The notes below the pieces were generated by a model. It ran no database searches. It saw only the letters and a program-made list of their open reading frames with translations, and was not told where the DNA came from. The translations under genes were made by a program, and so were the position numbers. This document shows positions 44,721-53,844 of a DNA stretch of 64,000 nucleotides, piece after piece. Each line of letters begins with the position of its first letter. Within the stretch, counting starts at the first letter, position 1. Source of the stretch: Rhodoplanes sp963840055. GTDB taxonomy: Bacteria > Pseudomonadota > Alphaproteobacteria > Rhizobiales > Xanthobacteraceae. The DNA lies in NCBI GenBank assembly GCA_963840055.1, contig CAWIXM010000030.1:1-64000 (forward strand). Direction: 5' to 3'.

Positions 44721-46724
44721 ATGAGCACGGACCTTGGGGAGGGAGTCGATCGCATTTCGCACGCTGGGAGGTTGGACCTGCTACGCCGCGGCTTTTCTTA
44801 TCTCGAAAGCATCCAAGGAGCGCATGGCGGATGGACCGGCGACTATGACGGCCCTTTGTTTTTGCTGCCCGGTTATATCTTCGCTCATTACATCATCGGC
44901 CAGCCATTGAGCGGCGCCGACCGGTCTGCATTCATCGCGACGCTGCGCCGCGCGCAGAACGATGATGGCAGCTTTGGACTTCACCTTGAAGGCGAGGGCT
45001 ATCTCTTCACGACCGTGCTCAACTACGTGGCGCTGCGGCTGTTGGGCGTGCCCGCCGACGATGAGGATGCAACCCGCGCCCACCGTTGGATTCATGCGAA
45101 CGGAAGTGCAACCGCCGTTCCGTCGTGGGGCAAATACTGGCTCTCGATCCTCAACCTTTATTCCTGGGAGGGATGCCATCCGGTTCCCCCCGAGCTGTGG
45201 CTGTTGCCGGAGAAGGCACCCCTTCATCCCAGCCGTTTCTGGTGCCACTGCCGGGTGGTCGTGCTCGCGGTCTGCTATCTTTACGGACGACGCTATCAGG
45301 CGCCGCTCGATCCGCTGCTGACCGCCCTGCGGCGCGAGTTGTTCTCGGAGCCGTTCGACTCGATCAACTGGCGCGCGTTGCGCGACAGTGTCTGCCCTCG
45401 GGATCGCTATTTTGCGCCGTCGCGGTTGCTACGTTTCGCCAACGCCGTGCTGGGACAGATCGAACCACGCATTCCCAAGGGGCTACGCGCGAAAGCGCTT
45501 CAGTTCGTGCTTGACCATATTAAGCATGAGCAGCTCACCACGAACTTCATCGACATTGGCCCTGTAAACAAGGCCTTTGACACCGTTGCGCTGTGGAGCT
45601 CAGAGCCTCATTCTGAACATACTCGCAAGGCGGTCGCGGCGCTGCCGCAGTACATATTCGACTGCGAGCGCGGCAGAACCATGCAGTCCTACAATTCTTC
45701 GGAGCTGTGGGACACGGGCTTCATCGCCCTTGCTCTCGCCGAATCGGGTCACGCATTCGAATATGCGATTATGGCTCGGGAAGCGTATCGATTTATCGAC
45801 GAGAACCAAGTCCTTGGAGACGTCGATCAGCGCGAGCGCTACTACCGGGATCCTTCCAAGGGGGGCTGGCCTTTCTCCAATCGCGCACACGGCTGGCCGA
45901 TTGTCGATTGCACGGCGCTCGGGCTGATGGCTGCGCTTGCGCTTGAGCCCTATGCGAACAAGAAAATCGAACCGGCGCGGCTGTTCGACGCGGTCGATCT
46001 CCTCTTGTTCTGGCAGAATGACGACGGCGGCTGGGGCACCTACGAAAGACAACGCGTGGGCGCTTGGCTTGAGGCCCTCAACGCCTCGGAAATATTCGGC
46101 GATATCATGGTCGACGTGTCGCAAGTCGAGCTGACCTCCTCGGCGGTGCAGGGACTCGCGGCGGCGCGGACACATTTCGGCGATCGGCTCGGCGCCGAGC
46201 GCAAGCGTCGGATTGACGCTGCGATCGCCCGCGCTGATCCCGTTCTGCGTGCGCTGCAGCGCGGGGATGGAAGCTGGGAGGGCAATTGGGGGATCTGCTT
46301 CACCTATGGCACGTGGTTCGGAATATGCGGGCTTCTCGCGGCGGGGGCGAAGCCCGACGATCCTGCGATCGTGCGCGCCGCAGCGTTTCTCCGCGCCAAG
46401 CAATGTGAGGACGGCGGGTGGGGCGAAAGCTATAAGAGCTGCATCCGCCGCGAATATGTGCCGCACCCGGACGGCGGCCAAGTGGTTATGACGGCTTGGG
46501 CGATTTTAGCCCTATTAGCCGCCTCGCCGGAGCGTCACCGGGACGCGATCCAGCGCGGCATACGTTTTCTCCTTGAGCGGCAGCTGCCCAATGGCGACTG
46601 GCCGCAACAAGGCATGACCGGCGTTTTCAATCGCACTTGCATGTTGAACTATCGGTTCTACCGTAATCATTTTCCCCTTTGGGCTTTTGCCCTCGCGGCA
46701 AAACATGGATTTGCGCTAGAATGA
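44721..46724 (+). CDS. Oxidosqualene cyclase-like triterpene cyclase
   Basis: 667 residues; ATG after AGGAGG (9-nt spacing). A GTG 57 bp upstream is less likely. The catalytic motif is GWPIVDCTALGL: D396-C-T-A as in oxidosqualene cyclases, not the DxDD of squalene-hopene cyclases. Also GDYDGPLFLLPG, SWGKYWLSILNLYSWEGCHP and FWCHCRVVV as in lanosterol/cycloartenol synthases, and QW-type repeats (QNDDGGWGTYE, CEDGGWGESY, GDGSWEGNWG). It should cyclise 2,3-oxidosqualene to a sterol skeleton. The residue two before the Asp is Ile, as in cycloartenol synthases (Val in lanosterol synthases), so a cycloartenol-type product is possible. Peripheral membrane enzyme. Confidence 0.9.
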   Translation: MSTDLGEGVDRISHAGRLDLLRRGFSYLESIQGAHGGWTGDYDGPLFLLPGYIFAHYIIGQPLSGADRSAFIATLRRAQNDDGSFGLHLEGEGYLFTTVLNYVALRLLGVPADDEDATRAHRWIHANGSATAVPSWGKYWLSILNLYSWEGCHPVPPELWLLPEKAPLHPSRFWCHCRVVVLAVCYLYGRRYQAPLDPLLTALRRELFSEPFDSINWRALRDSVCPRDRYFAPSRLLRFANAVLGQIEPRIPKGLRAKALQFVLDHIKHEQLTTNFIDIGPVNKAFDTVALWSSEPHSEHTRKAVAALPQYIFDCERGRTMQSYNSSELWDTGFIALALAESGHAFEYAIMAREAYRFIDENQVLGDVDQRERYYRDPSKGGWPFSNRAHGWPIVDCTALGLMAALALEPYANKKIEPARLFDAVDLLLFWQNDDGGWGTYERQRVGAWLEALNASEIFGDIMVDVSQVELTSSAVQGLAAARTHFGDRLGAERKRRIDAAIARADPVLRALQRGDGSWEGNWGICFTYGTWFGICGLLAAGAKPDDPAIVRAAAFLRAKQCEDGGWGESYKSCIRREYVPHPDGGQVVMTAWAILALLAASPERHRDAIQRGIRFLLERQLPNGDWPQQGMTGVFNRTCMLNYRFYRNHFPLWAFALAAKHGFALE

Positions 46725-46754
46725 AAGCGTTTTGGCAGATGGGACGGTAGCGTC

Positions 46755-49700
46755 ATGAACATCTCCGCCTATTCCATTCGGCGGCCGCTTCCGGCCATCG
46801 TCTTCTCGATCATCGCCCTGCTGCTCGGCTGGATCAGCTTCAACAAGCTGCCGATCACCCGTTATCCGAGCGTCGACGTTCCGATCGTCTCCGTGATTGT
46901 CACGCAGTTCGGAGCGTCTCCCGCCGAGCTGGAAGCCCAGGTCACCAAGACCGTCGAGGACGCGGTTGCAGCGATTGTCGGGGTCAATCATATCGATTCC
47001 ACCGTCACCGATGGAGTGTCGGTCACGACCATCACCTTCAATCTCGACGCCAATCCTGACCGCGCGCTCAACGACGTGAAAGACGCGATCACGCGCGTCC
47101 GCGCCAATCTGCCAAGCGGAATCAACGAGCCGCTGGTCCAACGCCAAGAGGTGATCCCGCTCCCGATCCTGACCTATGCCGCGATCGCACCCGGAAAGAC
47201 GCCCGAGCAGCTCTCGTGGTTTGTCGACGACGTGGTGAAACGGGCTTTGCAGGGCCTGAAAGGCGTCGCCCAGGTCGAACGCATTGGCGGCGTCGACCGC
47301 GAAATTCTAGTTTCGCTCAATCCCGATCGGCTGCAGGCGGTCGGGCTGACGGCGGCCGACATCAGCGAGCGGCTGCTCAAAAGCAACGTCGATCTCGCCG
47401 GCGGGCGCGCCGAAATTGGCGGGCGCGATCAATCGATCCGCACGATCGCCGGAGCGACGACGCTTGACGAACTCGCCGGAACGACGCTTAGCCTGCTCGC
47501 CGGCGGCGAAGTACGGCTCGATGATTTAGGAGTGGTCACCGACACCGTGGCCGATCCACGCTATTTTGCCCGGCTGGACGATGAGCCGGTGGTCGCCTTT
47601 GCCGTCTATCGCGCGAAGGGTGCGAGCGACGTGCGGGTGGCCAATGCGGTCGACGAGCGGCTTACGCAGATCAAACAGGATTACCCTGACGTCGAGGTCC
47701 GGACGATCGACAGTTCGGTCGACTTCACGCGCGAGAATTACCACAACGCGATGCAGACGCTGCTCGAAGGTGCGGCGCTCACTATCATCGTGGTGTTTCT
47801 ATTCCTGCGCGATTTCAGGGCGACCATCATCGCCGCCGTGGCGCTGCCGCTCTCGGTGTTTCCCGCCTTCTGGGCGATGGACCTGCTCGGATTCTCGCTC
47901 AATCTCATTACCCTTCTCGCTATCACGTTGAGCACCGGAATTCTCGTCGATGATGCGATCGTCGAGATTGAGAACATCGAACGCCATATCCAGATGGGCA
48001 AGTCGCCTTACGACGCGGCGATGGAGGCGGCCGACGAGATTGGCCTCGCGGTCGTCGCGATCAGCCTGACGATCGTGGCGATGTTTCTGCCGGCGAGCTT
48101 CATGCCGGGCATCGCGGGCCAGTTCTTCAAACAATTCGGCATCACGGTGTCGGTGCAGGTGTTGTTTTCGCTGCTAGTCGCGCGGCTCGTGACGCCAGTG
48201 CTCGCGGCCTATTTCCTGCGGCCAAAGCCGCATCGGGAAAAGCCGCCGGGACCGGTGATGCGGCTTTACACCAGGATCCTCAAGACATCGGTGGGCATGC
48301 GCTACGTCACCGTGGTCGTCGGATTGGCGCTGTTCGTCCTGTCGGTGCTGGGACTCAAGCTTCTGCCGCAAGGGTTTATGCCGCAGCTGGATACGGCGCG
48401 CTCGATGCTCGCCATCGAACTGCCGCCGGGCACGCAGCTTTCCGATACGCAGACCGTAACAGAGAAGATCGTCAACCTGATCAAGCGTCGGCCGGAGGTG
48501 CGCAGCGTCTTCGTCGACGGCGGACGCATCCCGCCGAAGACCACCGAGGTCAACACCGCCGCGTTGATCATCAATTATGTTCCGAAGGGGGATCGCTCGC
48601 TCACCCAGGCGCAGCTCGAGCAGGATATCAGCCGGGACCTGGCCGACGTTCCCGATATCCGCTACTGGTTCCTCGACGAAAATGGCCAGCGGACGATTTC
48701 GCGAATTGTCGTCGGCCAGGACGGTAGGACGGTGGCGAATGTCGCAGCCGAAATCGCCAACCAGATGCGACGGCTTTCGTCCGTGGCCAATGTCGTCTCC
48801 ACCGCCGCGCTCGACCGTCCCGAACTGCGCATCATTCCGCGCAAGGCGTTGGCGACCCGCTTGAACGTCACCACGGAAACGTTGGCTGCGACCGTCCGGG
48901 TCGCGACCATCGGCGATGTCGGGCCGCGCCTCGCCAAATTTGATGTGGGCGATCAACTCGTGCCGATACGCGTGATGATCGGGGAATCCGGCCGCGCCGA
49001 CCGACAAGTGCTCGAGCAATTGCGCGTGCCCACGCTGCGCGGAACCACGGTACCGCTTTTGGCCATCGCCGACATCCAGCTTGGACAAGGGCCGGCGACG
49101 ATCTCGCGCTACGACCGCCAGCGTTCCGTGAAGATCGAAGCGGACTTGGTCGGCAACACGGCGCAGAGCAAGGCTGACGAGGAAATCGAAGAACTGCCGG
49201 TGATGAAATCTCTGCCCAAGGGAGTGGAGGTGCTGCAGTCAGGCGATTCGGAGGCGAAGAAGGAGTTGATGGATGGGTTCGCCCCGGTCATGTCAAAGGG
49301 CCTGATGATGGTTTATGCGGTGCTGGTGCTCTTGTTCCACAGCTTCCTGCAGCCGGTCACGATCCTGTTCTCGCTGCCGCTGTCGATCGGCGGCGCCGTC
49401 ATCGCCCTGCTCATCACCGGCAACTCGCTCAATCTTCCGGTGATGATCGGATTGTTGATGCTCCTGGGCATCGTCACCAAGAACGCCATCATGCTCGTCG
49501 ACTTCGCGATCGAAGCCAGGGCAAACGGCGTCGATCGCACGACGGCGATCACTGACGCCGGCGTCAAGCGGGCACGCCCCATCATCATGACGACGCTTGC
49601 GATGGCCGCTGGCATGACACCGGCCGCGCTCGCCGTCGGCGCCGGTGGTGAGTTCCGATCGCCAATGGCCATCACTGTAATCGGCGGCCTCATCATCTCG

Positions 49701-49889
49701 ACGCTGCTCACGCTGGTTTTCGTGCCGGCCTTCTTTCTCGTGATGGATGATTTCGGCGGGCTGCTCCACCGGATCTTTGGTCGCTTTGTCGGTGGCCAGA
49801 AGGAACCCGACAAGCCGCACGGGTCGGCTCCGCCGCCACCGGAAGCACCGGCGGCGCCGGGCGCTGCGGGCGCGCCTGCCGCCCCCTAG
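46755..49889 (+). CDS. RND-family efflux transporter, inner-membrane permease
   Basis: 1044 residues, the usual length for HAE-type RND pumps. N-terminal MNISAYSIRRPLPAIVFSII, two large periplasmic loops and about 12 membrane helices. The relay Asp pair is in STGILVDDAIVEIENIERH. The C-tail is Pro/Ala-rich (PPPPEAPAAPGAAG). It lies 31 bp after the cyclase gene, in the same direction. No membrane-fusion or outer-membrane partner gene is present. Placement suggests export of the triterpenoid; Methylococcus BstA is an RND-type sterol transporter, though this relation is inference. Confidence 0.92.
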   Translation: MNISAYSIRRPLPAIVFSIIALLLGWISFNKLPITRYPSVDVPIVSVIVTQFGASPAELEAQVTKTVEDAVAAIVGVNHIDSTVTDGVSVTTITFNLDANPDRALNDVKDAITRVRANLPSGINEPLVQRQEVIPLPILTYAAIAPGKTPEQLSWFVDDVVKRALQGLKGVAQVERIGGVDREILVSLNPDRLQAVGLTAADISERLLKSNVDLAGGRAEIGGRDQSIRTIAGATTLDELAGTTLSLLAGGEVRLDDLGVVTDTVADPRYFARLDDEPVVAFAVYRAKGASDVRVANAVDERLTQIKQDYPDVEVRTIDSSVDFTRENYHNAMQTLLEGAALTIIVVFLFLRDFRATIIAAVALPLSVFPAFWAMDLLGFSLNLITLLAITLSTGILVDDAIVEIENIERHIQMGKSPYDAAMEAADEIGLAVVAISLTIVAMFLPASFMPGIAGQFFKQFGITVSVQVLFSLLVARLVTPVLAAYFLRPKPHREKPPGPVMRLYTRILKTSVGMRYVTVVVGLALFVLSVLGLKLLPQGFMPQLDTARSMLAIELPPGTQLSDTQTVTEKIVNLIKRRPEVRSVFVDGGRIPPKTTEVNTAALIINYVPKGDRSLTQAQLEQDISRDLADVPDIRYWFLDENGQRTISRIVVGQDGRTVANVAAEIANQMRRLSSVANVVSTAALDRPELRIIPRKALATRLNVTTETLAATVRVATIGDVGPRLAKFDVGDQLVPIRVMIGESGRADRQVLEQLRVPTLRGTTVPLLAIADIQLGQGPATISRYDRQRSVKIEADLVGNTAQSKADEEIEELPVMKSLPKGVEVLQSGDSEAKKELMDGFAPVMSKGLMMVYAVLVLLFHSFLQPVTILFSLPLSIGGAVIALLITGNSLNLPVMIGLLMLLGIVTKNAIMLVDFAIEARANGVDRTTAITDAGVKRARPIIMTTLAMAAGMTPAALAVGAGGEFRSPMAITVIGGLIISTLLTLVFVPAFFLVMDDFGGLLHRIFGRFVGGQKEPDKPHGSAPPPPEAPAAPGAAGAPAAP

Positions 49890-50231
49890 TGTTTTTGGGC
49901 ATTCCGGAACCGGGGGCGATTCATAGGGGGGAATCTGTGATCTCCAGTTGCGTTCAATTCGGGGATCGCGATGCGCAAGACTTGTGCGTACCGAAAACTC
50001 AGGTTTGGACGTATTGGTAGTGTAGCCCACCGACGAGCGTTGGCTGGTCGAGGCGGCGCTCATAGGCCGGGCCACCACCAGTTGCCAAAGCTGATCACAG
50101 GTGTGAAGTTCGCCGACGGAATAGAGGTCATCGCCCGATCGGCCACGCCTTAAGCCAAAGCCGCCTGATCCATCAGGCCGATAAAAAAATTCGGCGGTAG
50201 CCCCGCGGCGGATCGAACGTTGCAACGTGAC
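49890..50231. other. Intergenic region at the island's tRNA end, no gene seen
   Basis: 342 bp between the RND gene and the tRNA. An integrase gene would be expected near here in a complete element, but none is present. No protein-like frame found. Confidence 0.45.
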
Positions 50232-50316
50232 TGGTGCGGGTGGTCGGAATCGAACCGACACTCCTTGCGGAACACGATTTTGAGTCGTGCGCGTCTACCA
50301 GTTCCGCCACACCCGC
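50232..50316 (-). tRNA. tRNA-Leu, anticodon CAA
   Basis: 85 nt with encoded CCA. The acceptor stem GCGGGTG pairs with CACCCGC. The anticodon stem/loop CACGA-CTCAAAA-TCGTG gives anticodon CAA (Leu, UUG). A long variable arm, as expected for class II tRNAs, and the T loop GGTTCGATTCC are present. Its 3' 50 bases are duplicated at 35001-35050. Confidence 0.95.
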
Positions 50317-50524
50317 TTGCCCTTCTTTATAACGAGCCCGGCGTTGCCCGCCAATGGCAAGTCTGGCGCGCGACCTGCGGCCAGGACGCTCGGAGCGACG
50401 CCGAGAGGCGGGCGCGATCGTGCAGGAAGGAAAACGCGTGCTCCGGAAGTGGCGGGCCGCGATCGTCCGTGTCGTGACACGCGCGCGGGGCTGGGCGACG
50501 GACGGCGCAGCGAGCGGCGTCGCG

Positions 50525-51113
50525 TCAATGATGGTCGTCGTCGTCGCGCAAAGCGCGGTCGGAGGCGGCCGTCGGCGCCCCGGATGTCGTGACGCGGTCA
50601 AGCGACATGCGTTGGATGCCGCGGCCGAACAGCGCCGGCTTTTTCGAAGTGAGCGTGCGTGAATTCACGCCCATCCAGCTGATCTCGGAGGAGAGCCGGC
50701 CATATTCGATCTTGGGGCAGCGGTTCATCACGACCTTCAGCCCGTGCGTCTTCCGCGAGCTTCGCCGCCGCATCGTTGCGGATGCCGAGCTGCATCCAGA
50801 TCACCTGCGGACGCGGCGTCAGTTTCAGCGCCTCCTCGACGATCGGCAGCGCGTAGCGCGACGCCCGGAATATATCGACCATATCCACCGGCTCGGGGAT
50901 GTCGGCGAGGCGAGCGTAGACGCGCTGGCCGAGCAGCTCCTTGCCGGCGAGGCCAGGATTGACCGGTATCATCCGATAGCGGCGTTCGAGCAGATATTTG
51001 AAGGCGAAATAGCTCGGCCGGCTGTCGTTCGCCGACACCCCGACCATGGCGATCGACTTCATCGTGCTCAGGATGCCACGGATATAACTGTCGGGATAGA
51101 CGTCGTGGTCCAT
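50525..51113 (-). pseudogene. CoA-binding-domain protein (YccU-like), frameshifted near the C-terminus
   Basis: Residues 1-120 (ILSTMKSIAMVGVSANDSRP, FKYLLERRYRMIPVNPG, VIWMQLGIRNDAAAKLAEDA) are a CoA-binding Rossmann domain. At about 50748 the frame breaks. The +1 frame continues GLKVVMNRCPKIEYGR, the conserved end of the family with its Cys, then ISWMGVNSR and an Asp/His tail. One extra base explains it: the total of 589 bp is 588 plus 1. May be a sequencing error. Confidence 0.82.
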
Positions 51114-51561
51114 GCGCCCAGAGTTAGCGCAATCGCCCGCGACCCGCTATAGGTCCCGCCGGCTTCGCCAGAGGGGATGGTGGGCCCGCTGTTCCGACGA
51201 CTCGTGCGCGCGGCCTCAAGGGAAGAACCAGCGGCCGTGCGTGAAGGCGCGGAGAAGCCGGGGCAGCGCCATAATTGATTGATATAGCGGAGATTTCTGC
51301 GCCAACCGCAGGTCGCAGGGCGACCGCTTAGCGCCGCGGACAAGGAAGCCGGCATTCCATCAGCGACACACGGCCGCGCCGGCGAGAAAAGAAACGCTCG
51401 AATCAGGGCGCACAACGAAAAGCCAAGGCCAGGGTCGATGCCTGGTTCGTGGTTCAGGCCCCCACAATGGACATGCGTCAAAGAACCAACAGAACGAATT
51501 CCGATTCCGTCAGACCGGAATTCGTCTCAGGGCCGTCAAACGCCGCCTGGGGACATCGGCA
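51114..51561. other. Divergent intergenic region, no gene seen
   Basis: 448 bp between the CoA-binding gene and the amino-sugar operon. It contains a module-1 palindrome (51491-51528) and presumably both promoters. No regulator-binding palindrome other than the repeat was noticed. Confidence 0.4.
51491..51528. repeat. Compound palindromic element, copy c (module 1 only)
   Basis: GAACGAATTCCGATT...CGGAATTCGTCTC, an inverted repeat. The GCATTTTCTGCGG module that follows it in other copies is absent. It is the only copy located between divergent genes. Confidence 0.7.
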
Positions 51562-52590
51562 ATGACCGACCACGAGATCGGGATGGCTGCGGAGCTGCGG
51601 GAAGCGCCCGCGGTCGTGCGGCGGCAAAAAAACTTGGCGCAGCCGATAGCCGAGCTTGCTGCCCGGCTACGGCGCAACCCGCCCGGCGTCGTAGTCACTT
51701 GCGCGCGCGGCAGCTCCGCGCATGCGGCGACCTTCGGCAAGCACTTGATCGAACGGCGTCTCGGCATTCCTGTCGCGGCCGCCGCGCCGAACATCGTCAC
51801 GGTCTATGGCGAACGCATGCGGCTCAAGGACCAGCTCCTTCTGACCATTTCGCAATCCGGGCGCAGCGACGACCTCGCCGAATTCGCGTCGACGGCCAAA
51901 GCTGCGGGCGCTTTGACCGTCGCCATCGTGAACGAGGTCGATAGCCCGCTGGCTGCCGCCTGCCACATCGTCCTGCCGATGGCGGCGGGACCCGAGTTGA
52001 GCATTGCAGCGACGAAATCCTTCGTCGCCGCCCTTGCCGCGCTATTGCGACTGACGGCGGCGTGGACCAGCGACGAAGCCCTCGGCGCGGCGATCGACCG
52101 CCTGCCCGATCGCCTCGCGGCTGCGGTCGATCTCGATTGGAGTTCCGCCCTCCGCGTTGTGGCGCAGGCGAGCAGCCTCATCACCATCGGCCGCGGGCCG
52201 ACGCTTGCGATCGCGCGCGAGGCGGCGCTGAAACTCAAGGAGACGAGCAATCTCCACGCCGAAGCTTTCAGCAGCGCCGAGTTCCGGCACGGCCCGGTGG
52301 CGCTGGTGTCGCCGCTCTATCCCATTCTGATGTTCATGCCGACCGACGCCGCCGCGACCGGCATGCGCGAGCTTGCTGCCGATTTGCGCGGCAAGGGCGC
52401 GGCGCTTTTTTCTGCTGATCACGACGAGAAGGCGGCGGGGCGGCTTCCGGTGCTCGCCCCCGATCATCCGGACGCCGACGCCGTGTGTCTGATACAAAGC
52501 TTCTATGCGCTCGCCATCCGCATTGCCGAACGGCGCGGCGTCGACGTCAACCGGCCCCGCCATTTGCAGAAAGTGACGCGCACGCGATGA
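51562..52590 (+). CDS. SIS-domain glucosamine-6-phosphate deaminase (NagB-II type)
   Basis: 342 residues with two SIS domains: CARGSSAHAATFGKHLIE and TISQSGRSDDLAEFA in the first, TIGRGPTLAIAREAALKLKE and EAFSSAEFRHGPVALV in the second. These match the isomerase half of GlmS and NagB-II/AgaS deaminases; no glutaminase domain is present. The ATGA overlap with nagA makes deamination of GlcN-6-P to Fru-6-P its likely role. Confidence 0.87.
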   Translation: MTDHEIGMAAELREAPAVVRRQKNLAQPIAELAARLRRNPPGVVVTCARGSSAHAATFGKHLIERRLGIPVAAAAPNIVTVYGERMRLKDQLLLTISQSGRSDDLAEFASTAKAAGALTVAIVNEVDSPLAAACHIVLPMAAGPELSIAATKSFVAALAALLRLTAAWTSDEALGAAIDRLPDRLAAAVDLDWSSALRVVAQASSLITIGRGPTLAIAREAALKLKETSNLHAEAFSSAEFRHGPVALVSPLYPILMFMPTDAAATGMRELAADLRGKGAALFSADHDEKAAGRLPVLAPDHPDADAVCLIQSFYALAIRIAERRGVDVNRPRHLQKVTRTR

Positions 52591-53738
52591 GCACAGCGAC
52601 GCAGCACGCCATCGCAGCGGACCATGTGTTCGACGGCGCGGTCGTTCACCGCAACGCGGCGGTTATCATCGACGGCGCGGGTATCGTTGCGCTGACGCCG
52701 CGGACTGAAGCGCTGGCGACAATGCCCATGCACGTCTTGCCCGATGGCGCGTGGCTCGCGCCCGGCTTCATCGACGTGCAGGTCAATGGCGGCGGCGATG
52801 TTTTGTTCAACGACGTACCGACCGTCGAAGGAATTCGCACGATCGCCGCCGCGCATCGCAAGTTCGGCACAACGGCGCTGCTGCCGACGCTGATTACCGA
52901 TACGCCGGAGAAAATGCGGACGGCGATCGCCGCCGTGCAAGAACTGGTCGATGCCGACCCTAGCATCCTCGGTATTCATCTCGAAGGCCCGTTTCTCTCG
53001 TCGGAGCGGCCGGGCGTGCACGAGCAGCGCTACATCCGCGTTCCTACCGCGGAGGACGGCGCAATGCTCACCGCGCCGCGCCGCGGGGCGACCGTGGTCA
53101 CGCTCGCGCCCGAGCGGGCGCCGCAAGGGTTCATTCGTCAACTGGCGCGCGCCGGCGCGCGGGTCTGCCTCGGTCATTCGATGGCGACCTACGCCGAGAC
53201 TCGCGCCGCCATGGCCGAGGGGTTGACTGGCTTCACCCACCTCTTCAATGCGATGCGCCCGATGGCGAGCCGCGAGCCCGGCCCGATCGCGGCGGCGTTG
53301 GAATCTCCCAATGCGTGGTTCGGCATGATCGTGGATGGCGCCCATGTCGATCCGGCGATGCTGCGGCTCGCCTTGCGGGGCGCGGCCAAGCCGATGCTGG
53401 TGACGGACGCCATGCCGCCGGTCGGGGGAAGCCGCACGACGTTTGCGCTCTACGGGGGGCGCATAACGGTTCGCGACGGACGATGCGTGCGCGATGATGG
53501 AGTGCTGGCCGGGTCGGCACTGAGCATGGCGGCGGCGGTCCGCAACTGCGTGCGGCTGCTCGGCGTGCACTTGGAAGACGCACTGCGGTTCGCCTCCGCG
53601 CACCCCGCGGGCTTCCTCGGTCTCGACCACAGGCTTGGCCGCCTCGCGCCAGGATATCGGGCCGATTTGGTCGCCTTCGACCCGATCGGTTTTGAGGTGC
53701 TCGATACCTGGGTCGCCGGCGGCGCCGCCGCTGCCTAG
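52587..53738 (+). CDS. nagA: N-acetylglucosamine-6-phosphate deacetylase
   Basis: 383 residues. Amidohydrolase motifs: APGFIDVQVNGGGDVLFND, GIHLEGPFLSSERPG (metal-binding Glu), CLGHSMATY, FTHLFNAMRP and LVTDAMPPVGG (catalytic Asp). Removes acetate from GlcNAc-6-P, upstream of the SIS deaminase in peptidoglycan or chitin amino-sugar recycling. A muropeptide permease gene (AmpG-like) is 2.4 kb away. Its TAG stop overlaps the next palindromic element. Confidence 0.92.
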   Translation: MSTATQHAIAADHVFDGAVVHRNAAVIIDGAGIVALTPRTEALATMPMHVLPDGAWLAPGFIDVQVNGGGDVLFNDVPTVEGIRTIAAAHRKFGTTALLPTLITDTPEKMRTAIAAVQELVDADPSILGIHLEGPFLSSERPGVHEQRYIRVPTAEDGAMLTAPRRGATVVTLAPERAPQGFIRQLARAGARVCLGHSMATYAETRAAMAEGLTGFTHLFNAMRPMASREPGPIAAALESPNAWFGMIVDGAHVDPAMLRLALRGAAKPMLVTDAMPPVGGSRTTFALYGGRITVRDGRCVRDDGVLAGSALSMAAAVRNCVRLLGVHLEDALRFASAHPAGFLGLDHRLGRLAPGYRADLVAFDPIGFEVLDTWVAGGAAAA

Positions 53739-53836
53739 AGCGAATTCCGTTCCGGTGGAATCGTAATTCGCTCTTGTTTTCCTTTAGTGGCCGCATTTTC
53801 TGCGGCGAACCGGTTCCCACTTCGCCGGAAAATGCT
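53737..53836. repeat. Compound palindromic element, copy d
   Basis: Module 1 AGAGCGAATTCCG...CGTAATTCGCTCT directly at the nagA stop, then module 2 GCATTTTCTGCGG...CCGGAAAATGC. It fills the gap between convergent nagA and tetR-type genes, so it could act as a two-way terminator. Confidence 0.85.
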
Positions 53837-53844
53837 CTAGAGCG

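Larger units (their letters stand above)
35001..50281. mobile_element. Genomic island bounded by 50-bp tRNA-Leu direct repeats
   Basis: A 50-bp exact direct repeat (35001-35050 and 50232-50281) equals the 3' half of the tRNA-Leu(CAA) gene plus CCA. The intact tRNA lies on the minus strand at the right end and the displaced 3' copy lies downstream of it. This is the geometry left when an integrative element enters a tRNA 3' end and rebuilds it. The 15.2 kb between carries relaxase, methyltransferase and IS3 remnants at the distal end and terpenoid/sterol genes in the middle. No integrase is present, so it is probably no longer mobile on its own. Boundaries are firm; mobile origin is inferred. 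Confidence 0.75.

Noticed and set aside
44721..46724. Squalene-hopene cyclase
   Set aside because: The DxDD protonation motif is absent and DCTA is present, with further oxidosqualene-cyclase blocks.
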